The notes beneath the pieces were generated by a model, which ran no database searches, was not told the origin of the DNA, and saw nothing but the letters and a program-made list of their open reading frames with translations. The position numbers and the translations under genes were made by a program. Source: Geodermatophilus marinus (GTDB lineage Bacteria; Actinomycetota; Actinomycetes; Mycobacteriales; Geodermatophilaceae). From it: a stretch of 64,000 bases of DNA. Below are positions 35,310 to 44,470 of this stretch, in pieces; within the stretch, counting starts at the first letter, position 1; each line of letters opens with the position of its first letter. The stretch is taken from contig NZ_QVQH01000002.1 of assembly GCF_003428645.1 (NCBI RefSeq), positions 248,997-312,996 of the forward strand. Reading direction: 5' to 3'.

Positions 35310-36402
35310 CGACAGCTCCGGGAGCACCGCGGCGTCCCCGTCCGGGGGGGCCCCGCTCTCGAAGGGGGGCCGGCGCCCCTCCGCCCCGCCCGCCGGTGAC
35401 GCGCTGCTGGAGATCCGGGACCTGCAGAAGCACTTCCCGCTGACCCAGGGCGTCGTCTTCAAGCGCACCATCGGGCACGTCCGCGCCGTGGACGGCGTGA
35501 ACCTCACCCTGCGGCGCGGGGAGACGGTGGGCCTGGTCGGCGAGTCCGGGTGCGGCAAGTCGACGGTGTCGAAGCTGATCGTCGCGCTGGAGAAGCCCAC
35601 CGCCGGCTCGATCGTCTACAAGGGCCGCGACGTCACCGGGCTCTCCGGCAAGGCCCTCAAGGAGTACCGCCGCGAGGTGCAGATCATCTTCCAGGACCCG
35701 TACGCCTCGCTGAACCCGCGGATGACCGTGGGCGACATCGTGGCCGAGGGCTGGTCGGTGCACGACGACGTGGCGCCCAAGAAGGGCCGCCTGCAGCGGA
35801 CCCAGGAGCTGCTCGACCGGGTCGGCCTCAACCCCGACTACGTCAACCGCTACCCGCACCAGTTCTCCGGCGGGCAGCGGCAGCGGATCGGGATCGCCCG
35901 CGCCCTGGCGCTGCGCCCGGAGATCATCGTCTGCGACGAGCCGGTGTCGGCCCTCGACGTCTCCGTCCAGGCCCAGGTGGTCAACCTGCTCGAGGACCTG
36001 CAGGAGGAGTTCGGGCTCTCCTACCTGTTCATCGCCCACGACCTGTCCGTCGTCCGGCACATCTCCGACCGGGTGGCGGTCATGTACCTCGGCAGCATCG
36101 TCGAGGAGGGCACCGACGAGCAGGTGTACGGGTCGCCCTCGCACCCCTACACGCAGGCGCTGCTCTCCTCGGTGCCGCTGCACGAGCCGCACCTGCGGGG
36201 GCAGAAGGACCGCATCCTGCTCCAGGGCGACGTCCCCAGCCCGGCCGACCCGCCCTCGGGCTGCCGGTTCCGGACCCGCTGCTGGAAGGCCCAGGACATC
36301 TGCGCCCAGGAGCCGCCGGCGCTGGTCGACCGCGGCCAGGGGCACCCGTCGTCCTGCCACTTCGCCGAGGCCCGCGAGGTCGTCCCCGTCGACGCGGAGT
36401 GA
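35302..36402 (+). CDS. peptide ABC transporter ATP-binding protein, OppF/DppF type
   Basis: A 366-residue second ATPase of the transporter. An N-terminal Ser/Pro-rich stretch of about 35 residues leads to [14 protein letters not shown], Walker [13 protein letters not shown], signature [12 protein letters not shown], Walker [14 protein letters not shown] and C-terminal [14 protein letters not shown] 35302 follows GAGGAGG and overlaps the OppD stop (GTGCCTGA). Last gene of the five-gene transporter unit. Confidence 0.94.
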   Translation: MPDDSSGSTAASPSGGAPLSKGGRRPSAPPAGDALLEIRDLQKHFPLTQGVVFKRTIGHVRAVDGVNLTLRRGETVGLVGESGCGKSTVSKLIVALEKPTAGSIVYKGRDVTGLSGKALKEYRREVQIIFQDPYASLNPRMTVGDIVAEGWSVHDDVAPKKGRLQRTQELLDRVGLNPDYVNRYPHQFSGGQRQRIGIARALALRPEIIVCDEPVSALDVSVQAQVVNLLEDLQEEFGLSYLFIAHDLSVVRHISDRVAVMYLGSIVEEGTDEQVYGSPSHPYTQALLSSVPLHEPHLRGQKDRILLQGDVPSPADPPSGCRFRTRCWKAQDICAQEPPALVDRGQGHPSSCHFAEAREVVPVDAE

Positions 36403-36432
36403 GGTGTTCCCGGCCGGACCCGCCGTGATCAT

Positions 36433-36453
36433 GGGGATCCCGCAGGGATCCCC
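36433..36453. terminator. hairpin after the peptide transporter operon
   Basis: GGGGATCCC at 36433-36441 pairs with GGGATCCCC at 36445-36453 across a 3-base loop, 30 bp beyond the last transporter gene. Probable terminator. Confidence 0.55.
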
Positions 36454-36550
36454 GGCGTGTCGGCCCGTGTCGCGTGGAACAACCCCGTGATCGACGCGGC
36501 GGCGGGGTGCAGGGCACCCGTTCTCGGGGGGCCGGGGAGAATGGCCCACC

Positions 36551-37447
36551 GTGACCGCCGACCGCCGCCTGCTGCTCGTGCACGCCCACCCCGACGACGA
36601 GACGATCAACAACGGCGCGACCATGGCGCGCTACGTCGCCGAGGGTGTGCAGGTCACCCTGCTCACCTGCACCCTCGGCGAGGAGGGCGAGGTGCTCGTG
36701 CCCGAGCTGGAGCTGCTCGGCCCCGAGCACGCCGACCAGCTCGGCGGGTACCGGATCGCCGAGCTGCGGGCGGCGATGGAGGCGCTCGGCGTCACCGACT
36801 GGCGCTTCCTCGGCGGGCCCGGGCGGTACCGGGACTCCGGGATGATGGGGACCCCGGCCAACGACAAGCCCCGCGCGTTCTGGCGCGCCGACCTCGACGA
36901 GGCGGTCGCGCACGCCGTCGCCGTGGTCCGGGAGCGGCGCCCCCAGGTCCTCGTCACCTACGACGAGCAGGGCGGCTACGGCCACCCCGACCACATCCAG
37001 GCGCACCGGGTCGCGATGGCCGCGGTCGAGCGGGCGGCCGACCCGGCCTACCGGCCCGACCTCGGCGAGGCGTGGGACGTCGCCAAGGTCTACTGGTGCT
37101 GCATGCCCCGCTCGGTGGTGCGGGAGGGGGTCGAGGCGATGGCCGCGCTCGGCGAGGAGTCGCCGTTCGACTCGCTCGGCGACATCGACCAGGTGCCCTT
37201 CGCCGTCCCCGACGAGGTGGTCACCGCCGCCGTCGACGGCCGGGCCCACGCAGGCCGCAAGGACGCCGCCATGCGCGCGCACGCCACCCAGATCACCGTC
37301 GACGGGCCGTTCTTCGCGCTGTCCAACAACCTCGGCCAGGAGGTGCTCGGTGTCGAGCACTACCGCCTGGTGCGGGGCGAGCGCGGCCCGGCCGGCCGGG
37401 GGTCGAACGGCTGGGAGGACGACCTGTTCGCCGGCCTACCCGGATGA
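36551..37447 (+). CDS. mshB: N-acetyl-1-D-myo-inositol-2-amino-2-deoxy-alpha-D-glucopyranoside deacetylase (mycothiol biosynthesis)
   Basis: A 298-residue zinc deacetylase of the PIG-L/LmbE family, catalysing the GlcNAc-Ins deacetylation step of mycothiol synthesis. The zinc motif is AHPDDE (about residues 11-16) with the third ligand in GHPDHIQAH (about 146). The [15 protein letters not shown] block and length match MshB rather than mycothiol conjugate amidase Mca. GTG 36551. It overlaps by 4 bases the membrane protein gene downstream, a common neighbourhood in actinobacteria. Confidence 0.92.
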   Translation: MTADRRLLLVHAHPDDETINNGATMARYVAEGVQVTLLTCTLGEEGEVLVPELELLGPEHADQLGGYRIAELRAAMEALGVTDWRFLGGPGRYRDSGMMGTPANDKPRAFWRADLDEAVAHAVAVVRERRPQVLVTYDEQGGYGHPDHIQAHRVAMAAVERAADPAYRPDLGEAWDVAKVYWCCMPRSVVREGVEAMAALGEESPFDSLGDIDQVPFAVPDEVVTAAVDGRAHAGRKDAAMRAHATQITVDGPFFALSNNLGQEVLGVEHYRLVRGERGPAGRGSNGWEDDLFAGLPG

Positions 37448-37857
37448 GGGCGGCGGCGCGGGTCGCCGGCGGGCTGCTCGTCGTCGTCCTGGCCACCTGG
37501 CTGGCCCTCGTCGAGGTCTTCTGGCTGCCCCTGCGCATCGGCGCGGTGCCGGTCCCGGTCTCGGTGGCCGCGGCGGTGGCCGGGAACCTGCTGCTGGTCC
37601 CGCTGGCGGCGCGGCTGACCGGCTCCCGCGCGGCCGCCGTCCTCCCGGCGCTGGTCTGGCTGGCCGTCGCCCTGGCGGCGAGCACCCGCCGGCCGGAGGG
37701 GGACCTCGTCGTCACCGGGGACGGGGTGGCCGGGGTGGTCAACCTCGCCTTCCTGCTGCTGGGCGTCGTGGCGGCGGCGTTCGCCGTGGGCCGGGTGCTC
37801 GCCGCGCCCCGGGTCAGCCCGGGGCCAGCCGGTAGTGGTAGCGGTGGTGCTCGATGA
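37444..37857 (+). CDS. membrane protein co-transcribed with mshB
   Basis: A 137-residue protein with about four hydrophobic segments and a Gly/Ser-rich tail. Its ATG overlaps the mshB stop (ATGA). A small membrane protein at this spot is common beside mshB; I think it is the DUF6113 family but am not sure of the number. No function is known. Its 3' end overlaps by 44 bp the convergent remains of a GNAT gene. Confidence 0.7.
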   Translation: MRAAARVAGGLLVVVLATWLALVEVFWLPLRIGAVPVPVSVAAAVAGNLLLVPLAARLTGSRAAAVLPALVWLAVALAASTRRPEGDLVVTGDGVAGVVNLAFLLLGVVAAAFAVGRVLAAPRVSPGPAGSGSGGAR

Positions 37858-38569
37858 ACCCGGCCTGCCGGTACAGCGCCCGGGCCGGCGCGTTGGACGC
37901 CGTCACCTGCAGGTAGACCCACCGGGCGCCGCGCTGCGCCCCTCAGCGCAGCAGCGCGGCCATCACCGCGGTGGCCAGGCCCTGCCGGCGGTGCGCCTCC
38001 TCGACGGTCACCGCGGCCACCCCCAGCCAGTCGCCGGTGACCACCCCGCGGCCGACGGCGGCCAGCGGCGCCGGCTCCGGGTCCCGCCGGACCGAGGCGA
38101 AGGCGACCTCGTCGGCGTTGGTGAGGACCGACCGCGCGGTGGCGGGCAGCGGGCGCCCGCGGTGCCGGTACCCGGCGAGCCAGGCCTCGTCGGGCACGGG
38201 GGAGAGGTCGACGGCGACCGCGTCGTCCGCCGGGGGCGCGGTCACCGGGGCGGTGAGCACCAGGACGTCCTCGTCCCGCTCCCAGCCCGCGGCGGCGCAC
38301 GCCGCGTCCGCCGCCCGCGACGCCACACCCGGCAGCTGTGCGGTGGGCCGCAGGTCCCGTGCGGTGTACCAGGCGGCCACCGCCGCGACAGCCTCCGGCA
38401 GCGGCACCCCGGGGTCGCCGACGACGAGGGCGGAGTTGGCCCGTCCGGTGAACCCGCCCCCGGCACGCAACACCCAGTCGCCCAGCGGCTCCTCCTCGGT
38501 GCCGCGCCAGCCGCGCGCGGCGACGCGCTCCAGCTCGGCGACACCGAGGGGGCTGCGGCTCTGTCCCAT
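37814..38569 (-). pseudogene. GNAT acetyltransferase gene interrupted by an in-frame TGA
   Basis: From ATG 38569 the frame runs 208 residues with a GNAT motif A (GVAAVTVEEAHRRQGLATAVMAALLR in outline, RRQGLAT being the CoA loop) and stops at TGA 37943-37945. The same frame continues past that stop with GAQRGARWVYLQVTASN and [10 protein letters not shown], exactly the normal GNAT C-terminus, and ends at TGA 37814. A Trp (TGG) is expected at the stop. So one base turns a 251-residue enzyme into a truncated one lacking motif B. Mutation, error or read-through cannot be separated here. Confidence 0.75.
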
Positions 38570-38679
38570 GCCCGCGATCCTCGCCGGTGCCGCCCGGGCC
38601 CCTCGACGGGGGCAGCCGGCCCGCCCCCGTCGCACGCGGGAGCCCGGTCGCACGACATACTGAACGCTGTTCCTGCGCA

Positions 38680-38696
38680 CCCGGGGAGCCCCCGGG
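38680..38696. promoter_or_regulatory. hairpin in the ferredoxin leader
   Basis: CCCGGGG at 38680-38686 pairs with CCCCGGG at 38690-38696. A CATACT hexamer at 38656-38661 is a reasonable -10 element, so the hairpin would lie in the 5' leader of fdxA. Role unknown. Confidence 0.3.
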
Positions 38697-38726
38697 AGCG
38701 CCGCTCGTCCGCCCCGGAGGAAGCCC

Positions 38727-39053
38727 GTGACCTACGTCATCACCCAGGCCTGCGTCGACGTCCTCGACAAGGCGTGCATCGACGAGTGTCCGGTCGACTG
38801 CATCTACGAGGGTGAGCGGATGCTCTACATCCACCCCGACGAGTGCGTCGACTGCGGTGCCTGCGAGCCGGTCTGCCCGGTGGAGGCCATCTACTACGAG
38901 GACGACGTCCCGGACAAGTGGAAGGACTTCTACAACGCCAACGTGGAGTTCTTCTCCGACCTGGGCAGCCCGGGCGGCGCCGCCAAGACCGGGAAGATCG
39001 GCAAGGACCACCCGCTGGTGGCCGCCCTGCCGCCGCAGGGCGAGGGCCACTGA
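38727..39053 (+). CDS. fdxA: 7Fe ferredoxin
   Basis: A 108-residue seven-iron ferredoxin carrying one [3Fe-4S] and one [4Fe-4S] cluster. The Cys pattern reads ACVDVLDKACIDECPVDC and then CVDCGACEPVCP, with the extra residues between first Cys pairs that make a 3Fe site. The long C-terminal tail is typical of FdxA. GTG 38727 follows CGGAGGAAG. It supplies low-potential electrons in the cytosol; the sulfite reductase in this window is one possible client. Confidence 0.96.
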   Translation: MTYVITQACVDVLDKACIDECPVDCIYEGERMLYIHPDECVDCGACEPVCPVEAIYYEDDVPDKWKDFYNANVEFFSDLGSPGGAAKTGKIGKDHPLVAALPPQGEGH

Positions 39054-40171
39054 CGACCACCGCTGCGGGGACGGCGGCCGGCCGGCTGCCCGACTTCCCC
39101 TGGGACTCCCTCGCCGGCGCCCGGGCCAAGGCGGCCGGGCACCCGGGCGGTGTCGTCGACCTGTCCATCGGGACGCCGGTCGACGACACCCCGGCGGTGC
39201 TCCAGGACGCGCTGGCCGGCGCCGCCGACGCCCCCGGCTACCCGACCGCGCTGGGCACCGCCGACCTGCGCCGCGCCGCGGCCGGGTGGCTGCAGCGGCG
39301 CCTCGGCGTCCGCCTGGCCGACCCGCTGGGCGCCGACCCGTCGGTCATCCCGACCGTCGGCTCCAAGGAGCTGGTCGCCCTGCTGCCCACCCTCCTGGGG
39401 CTGCGCGGCGCCGGCACCGTGCTCGTGCCCGAGGTCGCCTACCCGACCTACGAGGTGGGCGCGGTGCTGGCCGGGCTCGCCGTCCGCCGCACCGACACCC
39501 CGCCGGACGACGCGGCCGGCGTCGTCCTCGTCTGGCTCAACTCCCCGGGCAACCCGCACGGCCGGGTGCTCCCCGACGAGCAGCTGCGGGCCTGGGTGGC
39601 CTGGGGCCGGGCCCACGGCGTCCCGGTCGTCGCCGACGAGTGCTACGTGACCCTGGGCTGGGACGTCGAGCCCCGGTCGGTGCTGCACCCGGCCGTGTCC
39701 GGCGACGACCACACCGGCCTGCTGGCGGTGCACTCGCTGTCCAAGCAGTCCACCGCGGCCGGGTACCGCGCCGGGCTGCTGTCCGGTGACCCGGCGCTGG
39801 TCCGGCGGGTCTGGGAGGTCCGCCGGCACCTGGGCCTGCTGGTGCCCGGCCCGGTGCAGGCGGCGATGACCGCCGGGCTCGCCGACGACACCCACGTCGA
39901 GGCGCAGCGCGAGCGCTACCGGGCCCGCCGCGAGCGGCTGGCGGCCGCCGTCCGGGCCGCCGGGGCGGGCATCGACCACTCCGAGGCCGGGCTGTACCTC
40001 TGGGTCACCCGCGACGAGGACTGCTGGGCGACCATCGACTGGCTGGCCGGGCGGGGGATCGTCGCCGCGCCGGGCTCCTTCTACGGCCCGGCCGGTGCCC
40101 GGCACGTGCGGCTGGCGCTGACCGCCACCGACGAGCGGGTCGCCGCGGCCGCGGAGCGCCTGGCGGGGTGA
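39050..40171 (+). CDS. dapC: succinyldiaminopimelate transaminase
   Basis: A 373-residue fold-type I aminotransferase making N-succinyl-L,L-diaminopimelate in lysine and peptidoglycan precursor synthesis. It shows LPDFPWDSLA at the start, LNSPGNPHGRVL, VADECYVTLGW and the PLP Lys in HSLSKQSTAAGYRAG. The start is odd: no ATG, GTG or TTG lies in frame near the conserved N-terminus; CTG 39050 overlaps the ferredoxin stop as CTGA with GCGAGGGC in front, so CTG is the best candidate. An in-frame GTG exists only 44 codons upstream inside fdxA. Confidence 0.9.
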   Translation: MTTTAAGTAAGRLPDFPWDSLAGARAKAAGHPGGVVDLSIGTPVDDTPAVLQDALAGAADAPGYPTALGTADLRRAAAGWLQRRLGVRLADPLGADPSVIPTVGSKELVALLPTLLGLRGAGTVLVPEVAYPTYEVGAVLAGLAVRRTDTPPDDAAGVVLVWLNSPGNPHGRVLPDEQLRAWVAWGRAHGVPVVADECYVTLGWDVEPRSVLHPAVSGDDHTGLLAVHSLSKQSTAAGYRAGLLSGDPALVRRVWEVRRHLGLLVPGPVQAAMTAGLADDTHVEAQRERYRARRERLAAAVRAAGAGIDHSEAGLYLWVTRDEDCWATIDWLAGRGIVAAPGSFYGPAGARHVRLALTATDERVAAAAERLAG

Positions 40172-40992
40172 CCCCCGCCGCCGTGGGCGCCCGGGCGGCG
40201 GCCCGCTGGGGGCTGCGGCTCGGGCGGCCGTTCCCGACCAGCGGCCGGTTCGTGGCGCCGGCCCGGCGTGCGGACGGGACCGCGGTGGTGGTGAAGGCGG
40301 GGGCCGCCGGCGACCCCACCCTCGCCGGGGAGGCGGCGGCGCTGGCCGCCTGGGGCGGCCGGGGTGCGGTCCGGCTGCTCGACGTGGCCGCCGACGCGGA
40401 GGGGACGGCGCTGCTGCTGGCCGCCGCCGTCCCCGGCACCGACCTGTCCGGCTTCCCCGACGCCGATGCGCTGCCCCTGCTGGCCGCGGTCGCGCGGCGG
40501 CTGCACCGCTCGGGCGCGGCCCGGCCACCCGGCGCGCCGGACAGCCGGCGGCGGGTGCCGCTGCTGCGGGCCGGCTCACCCCTGGTGCCGGCCGATCTGA
40601 CCGCCCGGGCGGCGGACCTGCTCGAGCACCTGCTCGGCACCGCGGCGCCCGCCGTGCTCTGCCACGGCGACCTGCACGGCGCCAACGTGCTGCGCGACGG
40701 CGACGGGTGGGTCGCCGTCGACCCGCACGGCGTGTGGGGCGAGCCGGCGCTGGACGCCGGGACGGCGCTGCACAACCCGCCGCGGCCGTGGGCGGCGCTG
40801 CCCGGCCTGGCCGGCCTGGTCGACGAGCGGGTGGCGCTGCTCGCGGTGGGGCTCGGGGTGCCGCCGGACCGGGCCCGCGCGTGGGGGTTCGTGAGCGCGG
40901 CGGTCGGTCTGGTGTGGGGCGCGCGGGACACCGGCCGCGGTGACCCGGACCTGCTCGCCCTGGCCCGCGTGCTGGCCGGCCCCGTCCCCTGA
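40168..40992 (+). CDS. aminoglycoside phosphotransferase family protein (APH(6)-like)
   Basis: A 274-residue small-molecule kinase with the streptomycin 6-kinase/hydroxyurea-resistance family layout. Catalytic HGDLHGANVLRDG (about residues 165-177) and metal-binding VDPHGVWGEPALD are intact. Its GTG overlaps the dapC stop (GTGA). Despite the family name the natural substrate is unknown and the housekeeping context does not suggest a resistance gene. Confidence 0.83.
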   Translation: MTPAAVGARAAARWGLRLGRPFPTSGRFVAPARRADGTAVVVKAGAAGDPTLAGEAAALAAWGGRGAVRLLDVAADAEGTALLLAAAVPGTDLSGFPDADALPLLAAVARRLHRSGAARPPGAPDSRRRVPLLRAGSPLVPADLTARAADLLEHLLGTAAPAVLCHGDLHGANVLRDGDGWVAVDPHGVWGEPALDAGTALHNPPRPWAALPGLAGLVDERVALLAVGLGVPPDRARAWGFVSAAVGLVWGARDTGRGDPDLLALARVLAGPVP

Positions 40993-41031
40993 GCCGGGAC
41001 CTCCGGCGACGGGGCGGTCAGCGCAGGGAGG

Positions 41032-41703
41032 TCACGGGCAGCCGCGGTCCCCGCCGGCGAGCGCCGCGGTGAGCTCCTCGGCCATCGTGGCCCAGCGCTC
41101 GTAGGCCTCGGGGAAGGCCGAGCGCTGGACGATCTGGGCGGCGTCGGTGACCCGGCGGCCCTCCCAGCCCGGGACCTCCACCAGGCGGTCGTAGAAGATG
41201 CCGGCGGCGTACACCGGGTCCTGCACCTGCTCCGGCGTCCCCCAGCCCTGCGAGGGGCGCTGCTGGAACAGGCCGAGGGAGTCGCGGTCGCCGTACGGGA
41301 GGTTGCGCAGGCTGGACTCCTGCATGGCCGTGGCGAGGGCGACGACCACCGCCCGGTGGGGGAGGCCGCGGTCGAAGCCGACCTGCGCGATGGTGCGGGC
41401 GTTGCCGACCTGCTCGCCGCTGAGCCGCATCCCGGTCGCGGGCAGGGTGCACTCCGCCGTCGCCATCGGCACGTCGTCGCGGGCGGCCCGCGCGGAGAGG
41501 GCGAGGAGGACGACCACGAGGACGACCACGCCCACCCAGGCCCAGCCGGCCAGGTCACGCCGCGCCGGACGGCGCCCGCGGGCCGGCCGGCGCGACGACC
41601 CCCGGGACGGCCTCCGCGCCGGACCCCGGGCGGCGGTGCCGCTGCGGCTCCGGGCACCCGGGGTCCGGCGGACCGCCGTCGCGCTGCCGCCTCGTGCGCT
41701 CAC
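41032..41703 (-). CDS. membrane-anchored lysozyme-like protein
   Basis: A 223-residue protein with an Arg/Ser-rich cytoplasmic N-terminus of about 50 residues, one transmembrane helix (AWVGVVVLVVVLLALSA) and an extracellular domain. The domain carries TAMQESSLRNLPYGDRDSLG, LFQQRPSQGWGT and VQRSAFPEAY. The Glu in QESS matches the catalytic Glu of lytic transglycosylase folds, so a peptidoglycan-acting or binding role is inferred. The same GLFQQR block occurs in the peptidase at 61060-62085. Divergent from the alpha/beta hydrolase gene. Confidence 0.7.
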   Translation of the reverse strand: MSARGGSATAVRRTPGARSRSGTAARGPARRPSRGSSRRPARGRRPARRDLAGWAWVGVVVLVVVLLALSARAARDDVPMATAECTLPATGMRLSGEQVGNARTIAQVGFDRGLPHRAVVVALATAMQESSLRNLPYGDRDSLGLFQQRPSQGWGTPEQVQDPVYAAGIFYDRLVEVPGWEGRRVTDAAQIVQRSAFPEAYERWATMAEELTAALAGGDRGCP

Positions 41704-41799
41704 CCGGCCGACTGTAGGCGGCCGGGCTGCGCTTCCAGCGGTGTCGCGGGGGAGGTGTCGCTCGCTACGGTGTCGCCGCCACCGCCTGCGAGGAGACCC

Positions 41800-42933
41800 A
41801 TGGCCGACGTCCTGCTGCCCGGCATCACCGCCACGCGGGTGACCACCCCGCGCCTGACCCAGAACGTGCTGCACCCCGACGGCGTCGACCCGGCCGGGCC
41901 GGGGGAGACCGTCCTGTTCGTGCACGGCAACGTCAGCTCGGCGCTGTTCTGGCAGCCCACGATGCTGGCGGTCGCCGAGGTGGGGCGGGCCCGGCCGCTC
42001 GCGGTCGACCTGCGCGGCTACGGCGACACCGACCCGCTGCCGGTGGACGCCAACCGCGGGGTCCGGGACTGGGCCGACGACCTCGGCGCGCTCGTCGACA
42101 CCCTGGGGCTGGACCGGGTGCACCTGGTCGGCTGGAGCATGGGCGCCGGCGTCGTCCTCCAGCACCTGCTCGACGCGCCGGAGCGGGTGGCGTCGGTCGC
42201 GCTGGTCGCCCCGGTCTCGCCGTACGGCTTCGGCGGCACCGCCGGCCCGGAGGGGCGGCGGCTGTCGGAGGACGGCGCCGGCTCCGGCGGCGGTGCGGCC
42301 AACCCCGACTTCGTGGCGGCGCTGGCGGCCGGGGACACCGGTGACGCGGCACCGACCAGCCCGCGCTCGATCCTGCGCGCGTTCTACGTGGCGCCGGGGT
42401 CGCTGCCGCTCGACCCGCGGCTGGAGGACGTCTTCGTCGCGGCGATGCTCTCGACGCGCACCGGCGAGGACCACTACCCCGGGGACAGCCGGCCCGCGAG
42501 CACCTGGCCTGGCCTGGCGCCGGGCACCCGCGGGGTGCTCAACACGATGGCGCCCACGGTGTTCGACGTCTCGGGGATCGTCGACCTGGCCGGCAAGCCC
42601 CCGGTGCTCTGGATCCGCGGGGACGCCGACGCCATCGTCTCGGACGCGTCGGTGTTCGACCTGGCGCAGCTGGGGGTGCTGGGCGCCGTTCCCGGCTGGC
42701 CGGGGGAGCACGTCTGCCCGCCGCAGCCGATGGTGACCCAGACCCGGGCGGTGCTCGACCGGTACGCCGCCACCGGCGGGGCCTACCGCGAGGTCGTGCT
42801 GCCCGGGGTCGGGCACTCGCCGCACGTGGAGCGCCCGCAGGAGTTCACCGTCGCCCTGCTCGAGCACCTGGACCGGCCGGCGCTGGTGCCCTCGAACACC
42901 CCGGAGACGCCGGGGCCGGGGGACGTGGGCTGA
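41800..42933 (+). CDS. alpha/beta hydrolase
   Basis: A 377-residue alpha/beta-fold hydrolase. Oxyanion block ETVLFVHGNVSSALFW, nucleophile elbow HLVGWSMGAGVVLQ (Ser near residue 113), the acid in IRGDADAIVS and the final His in GVGHSPHVERP. A cap insert of about 90 residues follows the nucleophile strand. No secretion signal. It may be an esterase, epoxide hydrolase or haloalkane dehalogenase relative; the substrate is unknown. ATG 41800 follows GAGGAGA. Confidence 0.85.
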   Translation: MADVLLPGITATRVTTPRLTQNVLHPDGVDPAGPGETVLFVHGNVSSALFWQPTMLAVAEVGRARPLAVDLRGYGDTDPLPVDANRGVRDWADDLGALVDTLGLDRVHLVGWSMGAGVVLQHLLDAPERVASVALVAPVSPYGFGGTAGPEGRRLSEDGAGSGGGAANPDFVAALAAGDTGDAAPTSPRSILRAFYVAPGSLPLDPRLEDVFVAAMLSTRTGEDHYPGDSRPASTWPGLAPGTRGVLNTMAPTVFDVSGIVDLAGKPPVLWIRGDADAIVSDASVFDLAQLGVLGAVPGWPGEHVCPPQPMVTQTRAVLDRYAATGGAYREVVLPGVGHSPHVERPQEFTVALLEHLDRPALVPSNTPETPGPGDVG

Positions 42934-42941
42934 CCCCCGCT

Positions 42942-42956
42942 CCCGGGCGTCCCGGG
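42942..42956. terminator. short hairpin between convergent hydrolase and trpB2 genes
   Basis: CCCGGG at 42942-42947 and 42951-42956 form a 6-bp stem over a 3-base loop in a 32-bp convergent gap. Possible two-way terminator. Confidence 0.35.
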
Positions 42957-42965
42957 CCGGGCTCC

Positions 42966-44339
42966 TCAGGAGCCGGCGGGCACCGGGGGCAGGCCGGCCA
43001 GCGCGGGCGCCAGCCGTTCGTCGGTCACGGCCTCGTCGGCCATGCGGCCGGACAGGTAGGCGTCGTAGGCCCCGAGGTCGAGGTGACCGTGCCCGCACAG
43101 CGCCGTCAGGATCACCTTCTCCTCGCCCGATTCCCGGCAGGCCAGCGCCTCGCGGATGCAGGCGGCCAGCGCGTGGGTCGGCTCCGGGGCCGGCACGATG
43201 CCCTCGGTCCGGGCGAACTGCACGGCGGCCGCGAAGCACTCCGTCTGCGGCAGGGCCAGCGCCTCCAGCAGGCCCAGCTCGTGCACGTGGGACAGCAGCG
43301 GTGACATCCCGTGGTACCGGAGCCCCCCGGCGTGGATGGGGTCGGGCACGAAGTCGTGGCCGAGGGTGTGCATCTTCATGAGCGGGGTCATGCCGGCGGT
43401 GTCGCCGAAGTCGTACGCGTAGACGCCGCGGGTGAGCGACGGGCAGGACGCCGGCTCGACGGCGCGGATCGTCGGCGACATCCGCCCGGCCAGCTTCTCC
43501 CGCAGGATGGGGAAGACCAGCCCGCCGAAGTTCGAGCCGCCGCCGGTGCAGCCCACGACGACGTCGGGCTTCTCCTCGACGGCGGCCAGCTGCAGAAGGG
43601 CCTCCTCGCCGATGACCGTCTGGTGCAGCAGCACGTGGTTGAGGACGCTGCCGAGGGCGTACCGGGTGCCCGGGTCCGCGGCGGCCACCTCCACGGCCTC
43701 GCTGATCGCGATGCCGAGCGACCCCGGGTGCTGCGGGTCCTCGGCCCGGATCCCCCGCCCGGCGTCGGTCAGGTCCGACGGGGAGCGGTGCACCCGGGCC
43801 CCGAAGACCTCCATCATCGTCCGCCGGTAGGGCTTCTGGTCGTAGGAGGCGCCGACCTGCCAGATCTCCACGTCGAGGTCGAACAGGGCACCGGCGAAGG
43901 CCAGGGCGGTGCCCCACTGGCCGGCGCCGGTCTCGGTGGTCAGCTTCCGGATCCCGGCCTGCGCGTTGTAGAAGGCCTGCGGCACGGCCGTGTTCGGCTT
44001 GTGCGAGCCGGCGGGCGAGACGCCCTCGTACTTGTAGTAGATGCGCGCCGGCGTGCCGAGCGCCTTCTCGAGGCGGTGCGCCCGGTACAGCGGCGCGGGT
44101 CGCCAGAGCCGGTACACGTCGAGCACCTCGCCGGGGATGTCGACGTACCGCTCGCCGGTGACCTCCTGGGCGATGAGGGCCTCCGGGAACAGCGGGGCCA
44201 GGTCGTCCGGGCCGACCGGCTGCAGGGTCCCGGGGTGCAGCGGCGGGGGCGGCGGTTCGGGCAGGTCGGGGACGACGTTGTACCACTGCGTCGGCAGCTG
44301 GGACTCGTCCAGCAGGATCTTGTGCTGCAGCGCCGCCAT
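42966..44339 (-). CDS. TrpB2-type tryptophan synthase beta chain
   Basis: A 457-residue PLP enzyme of the TrpB2 branch, joining indole and serine to tryptophan. The PLP Lys is in [14 protein letters not shown] (about residue 112), the phosphate-binding loop is [14 protein letters not shown], and [13 protein letters not shown] and [11 protein letters not shown] are family blocks. TrpB2 proteins are longer than TrpB1 and often act without TrpA, as an indole salvage enzyme; no trpA is nearby. ATG 44339 follows GGAGGAGA. Confidence 0.93.
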   Translation of the reverse strand: MAALQHKILLDESQLPTQWYNVVPDLPEPPPPPLHPGTLQPVGPDDLAPLFPEALIAQEVTGERYVDIPGEVLDVYRLWRPAPLYRAHRLEKALGTPARIYYKYEGVSPAGSHKPNTAVPQAFYNAQAGIRKLTTETGAGQWGTALAFAGALFDLDVEIWQVGASYDQKPYRRTMMEVFGARVHRSPSDLTDAGRGIRAEDPQHPGSLGIAISEAVEVAAADPGTRYALGSVLNHVLLHQTVIGEEALLQLAAVEEKPDVVVGCTGGGSNFGGLVFPILREKLAGRMSPTIRAVEPASCPSLTRGVYAYDFGDTAGMTPLMKMHTLGHDFVPDPIHAGGLRYHGMSPLLSHVHELGLLEALALPQTECFAAAVQFARTEGIVPAPEPTHALAACIREALACRESGEEKVILTALCGHGHLDLGAYDAYLSGRMADEAVTDERLAPALAGLPPVPAGS

Positions 44340-44450
44340 GCCGTCTCCTCCGGCCGGTTCCACGGGGTGCGCCGAGCCTAGACGCCCGCGGCGGCGGGGG
44401 AGCCGCGCGGAACGCGGCCGGTGCCCGCCGGCAGGTCCCCCCGCTGCGCC

Positions 44451-44470
44451 GCCGTTCCCGCGGGAACGGC
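44451..44470. repeat. palindrome copy 1 (CGTTCCCGCGGGAACG core)
   Basis: A perfect 20-bp palindrome, core 44453-44468. It directly follows the HNH gene stop codon (44471-44473 read on the minus strand). Two more copies of the same 16-bp core lie on the other side of the gene. Confidence 0.85.

Noticed and set aside
37943..37945. Selenocysteine at the GNAT TGA
   Set aside because: Trp is the expected residue, GNAT enzymes are not known selenoproteins, and I see no following hairpin that would act as a SECIS.
40168..40992. Streptomycin resistance gene
   Set aside because: Family similarity alone; it is coupled to dapC in core metabolism with normal base composition and no mobile element nearby.
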